Positions 8,500 through 15,031 of a stretch of DNA of 18,287 nt are shown here, one piece after another. The notes below the pieces were generated by a model. The model was not told where the DNA came from, did no database searches, and worked only from the letters and a program-made list of their open reading frames with translations. Source of the DNA: an uncultured Eggerthella sp. (GTDB lineage Bacteria; Actinomycetota; Coriobacteriia; Coriobacteriales; Eggerthellaceae). The stretch is taken from assembly GCA_900544455.1 (NCBI GenBank), contig UQVJ01000027.1, positions 1 through 18,287 on the forward strand. Direction: 5' to 3'. The number at the start of each line of letters is the position of its first letter. Positions within the stretch are counted from its first letter, which is position 1. The translations under genes were made by a program, and so were the position numbers.

Positions 8500-8528
8500 T
8501 TGTCAAGCGGTTCTTTGATTCTTATAAT
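8500..8528 (+). promoter_or_regulatory. Sigma-70-type promoter of secG
   Basis: TTGTCA (8500-8505, five of six to consensus) and TATAAT (8523-8528, perfect) are separated by exactly 17 bases. Transcription would start near 8535, about 30 bases before the secG start. This is the best promoter by eye in the window. Confidence 0.85.
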
Positions 8529-8565
8529 TAGTGATTCGTGAGACTATTTAGGTAAGGATGTTACG

Positions 8566-8817
8566 TTGTCTATCGTTGCAATTATCTTTTCTGTTCTGTT
8601 AGTTGTATCTGGCATTGGACTTATCGTTTTTGTTCTGCTTCATTCTGGCAAGGGCACGGGCGTTTCCGATATGATCGCTAGCTCTGTTTACAACAACCAG
8701 AGTGGATCAAGTATCATGGAAAAGAACCTCAACCGTATTACTATTATTTTAGCTGCGGTATTCCTTATCTCTTTGATTGTTCTTATGGTGGTGTATCCCC
8801 AGGGGACTATTGGTTAA
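8566..8817 (+). CDS. secG: SecG subunit of the Sec protein translocase
   Basis: SecG is the small accessory subunit of the SecYEG channel in the cytoplasmic membrane. The 83 residues form two membrane helices (about 3-25 and 56-78) joined by the conserved loop LLHSGKGTGVSDM (24-36). Actinobacterial-style ASS and GSSxMEKNLNRITI (about 47-60) follow. The start is TTG with AAGGA 7 bases upstream; the only nearby ATG (8558) is out of frame, and the TTG gives the expected N-terminus. It is placed after tpiA as in many actinobacteria but transcribed from its own strong promoter and ended by a strong terminator. Confidence 0.95.
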   Translation: MSIVAIIFSVLLVVSGIGLIVFVLLHSGKGTGVSDMIASSVYNNQSGSSIMEKNLNRITIILAAVFLISLIVLMVVYPQGTIG

Positions 8818-8839
8818 TTTTTGATCATATAGATCATTG

Positions 8840-8869
8840 AAAAGGCGATGCGCTTGCATCGCCTTTTTT
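8840..8869 (+). terminator. Strong intrinsic terminator after secG
   Basis: A perfect 12-bp stem, AAAAGGCGATGC with GCATCGCCTTTT, has a GCTT loop (8852-8855) and ends in six T (8864-8869). It ends the long + strand block that began at the left edge. Confidence 0.92.
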
Positions 8870-9159
8870 GTTTATAGCATGCGCTTACAACTTGGTTGAT
8901 TATTGCTTGCAGCATTCCCATTGCTGTCTGGAAGCAGACAGCAATGGGAATGTCGGTAGGTCTATTCCGTGACATTGATTTTCTCTTTTGGCATATGAGC
9001 ACTTACGGGTTTACCGCGGAACGTAGTTGCATTCACTCGCATGATCGCTGCCGCTCTTTAATGTTGTTCGACCAGAGCATTGGCAATTAAATACAGCACG
9101 GTTAAGCCGCATAGGGGAGGCGTTTAAAAGATTTCGCTAAATAAAGTGACTAAATGAAA
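8870..9159. other. Gene-poor interval between secG and tRNA-Leu
   Basis: About 290 bases contain no reading frame I can support. Frames of about 60 codons exist on both strands, but they run through the hairpin and lack a ribosome site and any recognisable protein feature. The notable content is the perfect hairpin at 8913-8952 and the first copy of the AGGCGTTTAAA repeat at 9118-9128. No tRNA fragment, insertion-sequence end or promoter was convincing. Confidence 0.6.
8913..8952. repeat. Perfect 18-bp inverted repeat with GAAG loop
   Basis: Arm 8913-8930 (starting CATTCCCATTGC) is exactly complementary to 8935-8952, leaving a four-base GAAG loop at 8931-8934. A G-T wobble extends it by one pair. 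Neither strand has a T tract after the stem, so it is not an ordinary intrinsic terminator. It lies 43 bases beyond the secG terminator. It could be an independent small RNA, an extruded cruciform/protein site, or the remnant of a miniature repeat. Confidence 0.75.
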
Positions 9160-9188
9160 TAAAAAAAACGCCTAAAAAGGCGTTTAAA
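9118..9188. repeat. Direct repeat AGGCGTTTAAA flanking the tRNA terminator
   Basis: The 11-mer AGGCGTTTAAA occurs at 9118-9128 and 9178-9188, exactly 60 bases apart, and the complementary AAACGCC lies between (9166-9172). The second copy forms half of the tRNA terminator stem. The first copy could pair with the same AAACGCC, giving alternative hairpins. It may be a local duplication. Confidence 0.5.
9160..9185 (-). terminator. Intrinsic terminator of tRNA-Leu
   Basis: Read on the minus strand, AAACGCC (from 9185-9179) and GGCGTTT (from 9172-9166) form a 7-bp stem with a 6-base loop, followed by a T run (the A tract 9161-9168 on the + strand). It begins about 12 bases past the tRNA CCA end. 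Confidence 0.8.
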
Positions 9189-9196
9189 TTGATAGC

Positions 9197-9286
9197 TGGT
9201 GTCGGAGGCGGGATTTGAACCCGCACGCCCGGTAAAGTGGGCACTAGCACCTCAAGCTAGCGTGTCTGCCGTTCCACCACTCCGAC
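9197..9286 (-). tRNA. tRNA-Leu (anticodon GAG)
   Basis: On the minus strand the gene begins GTCGGAG (9286-9280) and closes with CTCCGAC (9207-9201), a perfect 7-bp acceptor stem. Discriminator A (9200) and an encoded CCA (9199-9197) follow. The anticodon arm is CTAGC-TTGAGGT-GCTAG, giving GAG, which reads CUC/CUU leucine codons. A long variable arm (GCCCACTTTACCGGGC-like) marks a class II tRNA, and the T arm has GCGGGTTCAAATCCCGC. All arms pair without mismatches, so it should be functional. A promoter and a terminator flank it. Confidence 0.97.
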
Positions 9287-9325
9287 GTGGTATATGTCAT
9301 TTGCTTTCGCAATGCAGCGATAGAT

Positions 9326-9353
9326 ATATTACCAAAACTAAGTTGCTGCGCAA
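9326..9353 (-). promoter_or_regulatory. Candidate promoter of tRNA-Leu
   Basis: On the minus strand, TTGCGC (9353-9348) and TAATAT (9331-9326) are 16 bases apart. Transcription would start about 30 bases before the mature tRNA 5' end. The -35 is imperfect and the spacing slightly short. Read-through from the DUF1292 gene upstream is an alternative. Confidence 0.4.
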
Positions 9354-9384
9354 GAGTAATTTTAATAATTTCTTTCCCAGTTTG

Positions 9385-9693
9385 TTACTCGGCTGCTTCT
9401 TGGAGAATCTGTTCGACGATTAGCCATTCTTCTTCTGTCTCGATAGGAATAAGGGAAAGGGCTGCAAGGCCACTGTTTTCATTAAATTCAACTGCAGCGG
9501 GGTCGTAGATAGAAGCATATACCGTAGTATTGCCGTCTTCGTCCGTTGTGTTGTCGGTGTAGACGATATACGAGCGTCCTGTTTCGGTACTTTCGAACGT
9601 GAACAGGGTTTCGCACTCTACAAGCATGCCTTCTGGCGTGATGGCATTGAAATGAACATTTTGCTGAAACTTGGTTTTGTTTGAATCGGTCAT
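9385..9693 (-). CDS. DUF1292 family protein (YrzB-like)
   Basis: This is a 102-residue acidic protein of unknown function. Its core matches the DUF1292 pattern as I know it: a short strand-rich segment with VECETLFTFESTETGRSYIVYTD (26-48), then DEDGNTTVYASIYDP (52-66), and the family ending LIPIETEEEWLIVEQIL (81-97). In Firmicutes, DUF1292 genes (yrzB) sit next to ruvX and the yrzL/ireB gene; here the gene is away from them. ATG is preceded on the minus strand by GAAAGG with 7-base spacing. It overlaps the end of a 43-codon frame in an ATGA arrangement. It is probably cytoplasmic, having no signal or membrane segment. Confidence 0.88.
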   Translation of the reverse strand: MTDSNKTKFQQNVHFNAITPEGMLVECETLFTFESTETGRSYIVYTDNTTDEDGNTTVYASIYDPAAVEFNENSGLAALSLIPIETEEEWLIVEQILQEAAE

Positions 9694-9821
9694 GGTTGTG
9701 CCTTTCGAATTTCCCTATGCGGTACCGTGCGACGATCTAATCTTTTCGCCTGGGAGTTAAAGCTTAGGTAATCTGGATTGAAGTTAACGCCTGCTTTACG
9801 AACCTTGAATCGAGGTTGCAT
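9690..9821 (-). CDS. Possible 43-residue basic protein upstream of DUF1292
   Basis: A minus-strand frame starting ATG at 9821 reads MQPRFKVRKAGVNFNPDYLS and continues to a TGA at 9690-9692. That stop overlaps the DUF1292 start codon as ATGA. The product would be 43 residues, strongly basic (about 11 Lys/Arg), with no membrane segment and no family I recognise. For: it is the only start in this frame, because a stop lies just upstream, and the overlap geometry is typical of coupled genes. Against: the best ribosome site (GTGAGG) is about 13 bases from the ATG, and the last third uses rare codons (AGA, AGG, TTA). It could be non-coding leader. Confidence 0.35.
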   Translation of the reverse strand: MQPRFKVRKAGVNFNPDYLSFNSQAKRLDRRTVPHREIRKAQP

Positions 9822-10036
9822 GGCTGTTAGGATACCTCACCGCAATGAATAATCTAAACAAGACATATATATCCCTCCGTAGGCCAGTAGTGTTTAAGTG
9901 CCGACTTGCTGTTGCGTGCGTGTATCTTCATCAGCCTCTTTCTTCCTGTCGAAACTGATGCTTTTCATCGAGTGCCGAGATGTTTAGAGTGCTCGGCTGC
10001 ATCCTGATGAAATTGTTATTGGTTTGAAGGAAGTTT
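9822..10036 (+). promoter_or_regulatory. Leader region of the efflux pump, with hairpin and mini-ORFs
   Basis: The stretch before the pump gene contains a hairpin, GCCGAG (9974-9979) with CTCGGC (9992-9997), inside an outer TTCATC/GATGAA pair. There are also two small frames: ATG 9845 to TGA 9958 (37 codons), and ATG 9980 to TGA 10027, encoding MFRVLGCILMKLLLV. The latter stop abuts the pump's AAGGAAG ribosome site. Neither mini-frame has a good ribosome site of its own. The layout resembles translational attenuators of drug-resistance genes but is unproven. A weak promoter (TTTTCA-17-TAGAGT at 9962-9990) is possible. Confidence 0.3.
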
Positions 10037-11479
10037 ATGTCTAATAATCCTATTGCCGTCCCAGCGACTGGGCGTGTTTCTGGTGTCCAAATTCGCATTG
10101 TTGCCGTTGTGGTGCTCGGTGCTTTTCTGGCATTGCTCAATCAAACGGTTATGTCGCCTGCATTGCCCGTAATCATGGCCGATTTTGCCATTGATGCCTC
10201 AACAGCTCAGTGGATCATGTCGATTTATCCACTTGTAAGCGGCATCATGGTTCCTGTGTCGGCATTCTTGATCGATAAGTTCAGCACACGAGCTTTGTTC
10301 TTTGGATCGACCTTTGTATTTGCTTTGGGCACATTACTGTGCGCTTTGGCTCCCGATTTTTTCTTCTTGATCGTTGGTCGCGTTTTACAGGCTGCAGGAT
10401 CTGGCGTTCTTATGCCATTGGTTTCGGTGGTGCCAATGCTGGTGTTCCCTGTTGAAAAACGAGGAACAGCAATGGGGATGGCGGGTATCGTCATGTCCGC
10501 TGGACCTGCTGTTGGCCCCGTTGTGGGCGGCGCAGTGATTGATGCCTATGGTTGGCGCACTATGATTGGGTCCATCGTTCCTCTGGCGTTAGTAGTTCTG
10601 CTGTTGGGCATATTTATGCTCAGGAATGTTGGAGAATTAAAGAACCCTAAGCTCGATATTCCGTCAGTAGCGCTATCGACCGTTGCTTTCGGGGGCCTTT
10701 TATATGGTTTCTCTAGCGCTTCAACGTTTGGTTGGGGGAGCGTTGTTGTGCTCGGTTCAATTATTGCTGGAATTGTATGCTTAGTGCTATTCGTGGTCCG
10801 TCAGGGCCGTATCGAAGATCCGTTGCTTCAACTGGGAACGCTTACAACTCCTCAATTTCGCGTTGCCGCAATTATCGTAACGCTGATAAACGCGGCATGC
10901 TTGGTAACCAATACGCTGTTACCACTTTTGCTGCAAACAGCGCTTGGTGCTTCTGCGTTTGAAACAGGTATGGCTATGCTTCCCGCTGCTGCAGTTGGAA
11001 TTATCATTAGTCCAATCTCTGGAGTTGTTTTTGATAAGTTTGGCCCTCGTGCCATCTCGATTTTCGGCTTGGCCCTTATGACTGTGTCCTTGTTCCTTCT
11101 CTCTCTTTCAACTGTTGCTACACCTATCGCTATTGTGGCTCTATTTTGTATGCTTCAGGCAGCTGGTCAGGCATTGGCAAACATGCCGGTAAACACCTGG
11201 GGCGTAAATGCGTTAAATAACGACATGATTGCCCACGGCAATGCTATAGCGAATACGGGTCGTCAGGTTGCAGGCGGATTGTGCACCGCGCTAATTATCA
11301 CGGTAATGACAAGCGTAACGACAACTGCGGGAGCTGATGCCAGCCTTCAAGTTGCAACGGCTATTGGTACTGGGGTTGCCTATAAAGTATGCGCAGCCAT
11401 AGGATTTGTTTCCCTGATTTACGCGCTAATTAGCATACGACCCTCAAAAAAGGCCCCAGTCCAATCTAAGGAGGCATAA
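10037..11479 (+). CDS. DHA2-family drug:H+ antiporter (EmrB/LmrB-like MFS)
   Basis: The 480-residue polytopic membrane protein has the length and hydrophobic pattern of the 14-helix DHA2 drug exporters of the major facilitator superfamily. Signatures are FLALLNQTVMSPALPVI (30-46, the TM1 motif in its Asn form, as in LmrB), a motif-A region around LIDKFSTRALFFG (78-90), GRVLQAAGSG (114-123) and motif C, GPAVGPVVGG (156-165), the antiporter signature in TM5. It probably exports lipophilic or cationic compounds using the proton gradient; the substrate cannot be read from sequence. ATG follows AAGGAAG. The end of the gene contains the ribosome site of the CBS-domain gene that starts 3 bases after its stop. 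It is divergent from the DUF1292 gene. Confidence 0.9.
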   Translation: MSNNPIAVPATGRVSGVQIRIVAVVVLGAFLALLNQTVMSPALPVIMADFAIDASTAQWIMSIYPLVSGIMVPVSAFLIDKFSTRALFFGSTFVFALGTLLCALAPDFFFLIVGRVLQAAGSGVLMPLVSVVPMLVFPVEKRGTAMGMAGIVMSAGPAVGPVVGGAVIDAYGWRTMIGSIVPLALVVLLLGIFMLRNVGELKNPKLDIPSVALSTVAFGGLLYGFSSASTFGWGSVVVLGSIIAGIVCLVLFVVRQGRIEDPLLQLGTLTTPQFRVAAIIVTLINAACLVTNTLLPLLLQTALGASAFETGMAMLPAAAVGIIISPISGVVFDKFGPRAISIFGLALMTVSLFLLSLSTVATPIAIVALFCMLQAAGQALANMPVNTWGVNALNNDMIAHGNAIANTGRQVAGGLCTALIITVMTSVTTTAGADASLQVATAIGTGVAYKVCAAIGFVSLIYALISIRPSKKAPVQSKEA

Positions 11480-11482
11480 GTA

Positions 11483-11989
11483 ATGTCAGAAATTGTTTCT
11501 GAGCGTATCCCTCTTGAAGTCGAGGGAACGCCCGTATCCGACATCATGATAGAAAACCCGTTCACGTGCGACGAGGACTGCTGTATTTCTGATGTGGTCC
11601 GCATTATGGCTGAACGTGAGGTTAGCAGCTTGCCTGTAGTCGACAGAAGCCAGCAAGTGGTTGGATTTATATCCGATGGTGACATTATGGGGGCGATTGC
11701 GCAGCATCGTGCCCATACCATCTTCACCGGCGGTGAAGCATCGATGCTCTATTTCGACGATCAGAGTCTTGAGCAGCGTATTAAGGAGCTGAAGAACCGC
11801 AATGTTATGGAATTCGCCACGAGGAAGGTTGTATGCGCTCGTCCCGACCAGAGCATTGCGCGAGTTGCTGCTTTGTTGTCTAAAAAGAAGTATAAAAAGC
11901 TTCCGGTTGTTGATGATGAGGGAAGATTGGTTGGTGTAATTCGTCGTTCTGCAATTACGAAGTATCTATTCAATATGATGTTCAGGTAA
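11483..11989 (+). CDS. Two-CBS-domain protein
   Basis: The 168-residue soluble protein has two CBS domains. The first is about 14-73 (VSDIMIENPFTCDEDCCISD and LPVVDRSQQVVGFISDGDIM), the second about 107-165 (NVMEFATRKVVCARPDQSIA and LPVVDDEGRLVGVIRRSAIT). A charged linker of about 30 residues joins them. Paired CBS domains form a Bateman module that usually binds adenosine nucleotides or S-adenosylmethionine and works as an energy or ligand sensor. AAGGAGG (11468-11474) lies inside the pump gene and the start is 3 bases after its stop, so the two are co-translated. A regulatory role on the pump is only suggested by this linkage. A strong terminator follows. Confidence 0.9.
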   Translation: MSEIVSERIPLEVEGTPVSDIMIENPFTCDEDCCISDVVRIMAEREVSSLPVVDRSQQVVGFISDGDIMGAIAQHRAHTIFTGGEASMLYFDDQSLEQRIKELKNRNVMEFATRKVVCARPDQSIARVAALLSKKKYKKLPVVDDEGRLVGVIRRSAITKYLFNMMFR

Positions 11990-12086
11990 TTTCTGCTGGT
12001 TGTTTGCCTATAGTCCCACTATTGCTCTTGTGTCAGCAATAAATTTCAGCGTGAACTGTTTTCGATCATTGAAGTTATTGAAGATG

Positions 12087-12117
12087 AAGAGGGTGGCATT
12101 CCGCCACCCTCTTTCTT
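12087..12117 (+). terminator. Intrinsic terminator after the CBS gene
   Basis: AAGAGGGTGGC (12087-12097) pairs perfectly with GCCACCCTCTT (12103-12113), giving 11 bp and a 5-base loop, followed by TTCTTT. On the minus strand the same stem lies after the aldehyde dehydrogenase stop but is followed by CATCTTC rather than T's, so it is at best a weak terminator in that direction. Confidence 0.88.
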
Positions 12118-12150
12118 TAGATTCTCCTGAGTTTTGATACGAAGAAGCTA

Positions 12151-13851
12151 TTACCTCATCATTAGCTTCAAGATAATGCTTTTTGTTTTGGTGAACGGGG
12201 GAACACGTACTGGAATTTCGATTTTGGTTGATTTTTTTAATGTCGACTTGTAATGGGTGAAACAGTCAAATCCCTGCTTGCCATGGTAAGAACCCATTCC
12301 GCTATCGCCAAACCCTCCAAAGCCCATATGGTTGTTGGCAAGGTGGATTACGACATCATTGATGGTCGCTCCTCCAAATGGTATGGCTTGGATTATTTGC
12401 TCCTGCATTACTTTGCTTTCGGAGAATATATAGCATGCAAGTGGATGACCAAAATTTCTCACATACGAGAAAACTTCATCAAGCTCATTCCAGGTGATAA
12501 TAGGAATTATCGGGCCGAAAATTTCTTCCTTCATTACTGGGTCGTCAAGGGTGACACCTGTAAGAATAGTGGGTTCAATGCGTAGCGATGAACGGTCGCG
12601 TCCGCCACCGAATGCAATGCGCGTCTTCGGGCCGTGGTTATCGATAAGGCTGCATACTCGATCAAAGTGATGCTCGTTAATGATATGGGGATAGTAGTCA
12701 CATTGCAGGATGCGCTTACCATAGTACTGCAGCAAATAGGTTGCGAGTTCATCGGCAAAAGCATCGGCAACGCTTTCGTGTACGAGAAAGTAGTCGGGTG
12801 CCACGCAGGTTTGTCCGGAATTGATGCATTTACCCCAAGCAATTCGTTGAGCAGCTCGTTTGAGGTTCGCGTCAGAGGCAATAATGCAGGGGCTTTTCCC
12901 TCCTAGCTCGAGCGTAACGTCGGTAAGATTGTCTGCTGCAGCGTGCATTATCTGCTTGCCGATGGCTGGACTTCCAGTGAAAAAGATTTTGTCGAAATGT
13001 ACATCTAGAATCCAGTCGTTCATTTCGCCGCTGCCAGGAAGGCAGCGCACCAAATGATCATCGAAAACCTCTTGACATAATTTTTGGAGGAAGGCGCTGG
13101 TTGATGGCGAAGTGCGAGAGGGCTTGAGCACTACGCAATTTCCCGCAGTAAGGGCGTCGACCATTGGAACTAACGCAAGCTGAAGAGGATAGTTCCATGG
13201 CGAAAGCACGGCGGCTACGCCGTAGGGCGAGGCATAGATTTTCGAGGATGAAGGAAAATGAGCCAATGGAGTTGGAACGCGTTTAGGCTTTGCCCATCCG
13301 TACATTTTTGACAGGCAAAAACGGATTTCGTCATACACTATGCCGAGTTCTGTGGCGTAACCTTCAAAGCTTGATTTTCCCAAGTCATCGGTAAGGGCTT
13401 GAAGCGCTTCTTCTTCATGTTTTTTCAAATAAGAACGCAATTTTACAAGGACGCTACGGCGGTAATGCAGAGGCATAGTTGTGCCAGTCTGGAAGAACTC
13501 GCGCATTTCGTCGACTGCCGCTTGAACGTCTTCGGCACACCGATATTCACACTTGGGGATTGGGTTTGCCTTAGGGACATCCGAAGACGCCATTGGGGTA
13601 CGCTTGCCTTCGTTGCGTTCCGAGCGTTTCTTGGGTGCTGGCTTTCCATTTTGACGGTATTCCATTTGGACAGTATGACCATCGTGAGTAGTTTGACACT
13701 GGTTAGATACTTTGGGTTTGGAGGCGTTGCTCATGCGTCTTGCGTTTGCGCTTGAAGGATGGGCCTTTCGCTCGTTGCTAACCGACACTCTTTGTTTTGG
13801 CTCCGTCTTTGATTCGGTGGTGGGGGTGGCTGAGGTATTCTCGGGTGCCAT
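12151..13851 (-). CDS. Class-3-type aldehyde dehydrogenase with long N-terminal extension
   Basis: It oxidises an aldehyde to a carboxylate with NAD(P)+. The catalytic core (about 105-566) is complete: PWNYP with Asn220, LELGGKSP with Glu315, GQTCVAPD with nucleophile Cys349, and EEIFGP (442-447). The family style and the C-terminal tail PPFTKTKSIILKLMMR are those of ALDH3 enzymes, many of which act on medium or long aldehydes and contact membranes. ALDH3 proteins are usually about 450-460 residues; this one is 566. The extra first 100 residues are rich in Lys, Arg, Ser, Thr, Asn and Pro, with no predicted fold. ATG overlaps the upstream dehydrogenase stop as TGATG and has GGAGG 10 bases upstream, supporting translation of the extension. 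Met87 is an alternative start but lacks a good ribosome site. Confidence 0.93.
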   Translation of the reverse strand: MAPENTSATPTTESKTEPKQRVSVSNERKAHPSSANARRMSNASKPKVSNQCQTTHDGHTVQMEYRQNGKPAPKKRSERNEGKRTPMASSDVPKANPIPKCEYRCAEDVQAAVDEMREFFQTGTTMPLHYRRSVLVKLRSYLKKHEEEALQALTDDLGKSSFEGYATELGIVYDEIRFCLSKMYGWAKPKRVPTPLAHFPSSSKIYASPYGVAAVLSPWNYPLQLALVPMVDALTAGNCVVLKPSRTSPSTSAFLQKLCQEVFDDHLVRCLPGSGEMNDWILDVHFDKIFFTGSPAIGKQIMHAAADNLTDVTLELGGKSPCIIASDANLKRAAQRIAWGKCINSGQTCVAPDYFLVHESVADAFADELATYLLQYYGKRILQCDYYPHIINEHHFDRVCSLIDNHGPKTRIAFGGGRDRSSLRIEPTILTGVTLDDPVMKEEIFGPIIPIITWNELDEVFSYVRNFGHPLACYIFSESKVMQEQIIQAIPFGGATINDVVIHLANNHMGFGGFGDSGMGSYHGKQGFDCFTHYKSTLKKSTKIEIPVRVPPFTKTKSIILKLMMR

Positions 13852-15029
13852 CAGTATGCTGCCTCCAGGATTGTGAATGCTACTTCCTCGGTTATCTCTT
13901 GTCTATTGTAAAGGGCGGCGCCGTCGTAGCGTGCTTGTTTTGCGACAGCGGCTAGCTCTTTGCGGGAAATGCCCATTTCGGATAATTTGTTTGGAACCCC
14001 ATATTGACGACGGTAGAAGTCGTTCAGTGAAAATAACTCTGTTTCGAAAAGCGCGTCTTTTTCTGTTGCGGTTAGCCGAGCGGTGTCGAGATCGGGCCTT
14101 AGCGCTCCGAGCAGTTCTCCGTATAATCCCTTGTGATACCCGTGCGAGCGGTTGAAATGTACGCAATGGGGAAGAAGGAGCATCATTGCCTGGCCATGAG
14201 GGATATGGCATATGCCTCCCAGGGAATGACCGATTGCGTGAACAAGTCCCACCATAGCATTTGAAAACGATGCGCCTGCCAATAGGCTTCCTAAAGCCAG
14301 GTTTGTGCGAGCTTCAAGATCTCCCGGTTCCGCACAGGATTTCGCAAGGTATTTGCTGATAAGAGAAATCGCCTGCTGCGCCAATGCGTCGCTAATGGGG
14401 TTTTTCTGGATTGAAGTGTAGGCTTCGATGGCGTGGGTTAATGCGTCAATTCCCGTGGTTGCAGTGAGCTTAGGTGGCAATGATGCAGTGAGTTTGGGGT
14501 CAAGAAAAGCTATGTGAGGCACTAGACGGTAAGACGTATAGCTAAGTTTCGCATGATGTTCCGTATCGGCAACAACTGCAACCAAAGTAACTTCCGAACC
14601 TGTACCTGCGGTTGTGGGTATGGCAATTAGGGGGTCAAGCTCGTCCTGAAGCACCTCCGAGCCCTGAAGGTCTGTAAAATCTTTTTCACCAACAGATACC
14701 GATGCTGCGGCTCCTTTTGCGGTGTCGATAACTGAACCGCCGCCAAGCGCTATCCAGCCATCGCATTTCTCTTCTTTATAGAGTTCAGCAACTTCATTTA
14801 CTACATTGAGTGAAGAATCTGGCGGAACGCGATCGTACAGAGAGTAATTTACATCGGCTTCTTTTAAAGGGGCAAATACCTGTTCGGCAATACCAAGCTT
14901 CATTAGGTTGGAATCCGTGACAATCAGGGGTTTGGTTACACCTCGATCGGCTATTTTGACCGGTAGTTTATGGAGGGCGCCCTCACCGCAAATGATTTTA
15001 GTGGGGCAGTGAAATTCAAAAGCATTCAT
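13851..15029 (-). CDS. Iron-containing (type III) alcohol dehydrogenase
   Basis: This 392-residue enzyme interconverts alcohols and aldehydes with NAD(P)(H). Dinucleotide-binding GGGSVIDTAK (96-105) and PTTAGTGSEVT (138-148) are present. The metal ligands fit Asp195 and His199 in TGIDALTHAIEAY (192-204), His264 in GLVHAIGHSLGG and His278 in HIPHGQA, close to the spacing in E. coli FucO. Length is normal for the family. GGAGA precedes ATG by about 6 bases, and the start is only 2 bases from the preceding gene's stop. The 3' end overlaps the aldehyde dehydrogenase start (TGATG). The pair can run alcohol to acid or, with the SCP2-like protein, handle lipid-like alcohols; substrate is not readable from sequence. 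Confidence 0.95.
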   Translation of the reverse strand: MNAFEFHCPTKIICGEGALHKLPVKIADRGVTKPLIVTDSNLMKLGIAEQVFAPLKEADVNYSLYDRVPPDSSLNVVNEVAELYKEEKCDGWIALGGGSVIDTAKGAAASVSVGEKDFTDLQGSEVLQDELDPLIAIPTTAGTGSEVTLVAVVADTEHHAKLSYTSYRLVPHIAFLDPKLTASLPPKLTATTGIDALTHAIEAYTSIQKNPISDALAQQAISLISKYLAKSCAEPGDLEARTNLALGSLLAGASFSNAMVGLVHAIGHSLGGICHIPHGQAMMLLLPHCVHFNRSHGYHKGLYGELLGALRPDLDTARLTATEKDALFETELFSLNDFYRRQYGVPNKLSEMGISRKELAAVAKQARYDGAALYNRQEITEEVAFTILEAAY

Positions 15030-15031
15030 TG

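Noticed and set aside
7424..8506. Long minus-strand open frame (360 codons) opposite pgk and tpiA
   Set aside because: It lies opposite two well-supported enzymes, has no ribosome site and no recognisable protein motif; it results from codon bias of the real genes.
8896..9090. Possible 64-codon gene between secG and tRNA-Leu
   Set aside because: It reads straight through the perfect hairpin, so its sequence is largely dictated by the inverted repeat; no ribosome site, no known motif.
9197..9286. tRNA-Leu as an integration site for a mobile element
   Set aside because: No integrase gene and no second copy of the tRNA 3' end were seen in the window.
12253..12585. + strand open frame of 110 codons inside the aldehyde dehydrogenase region
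   Set aside because: Antisense to the well-supported aldehyde dehydrogenase; no motif or ribosome site.
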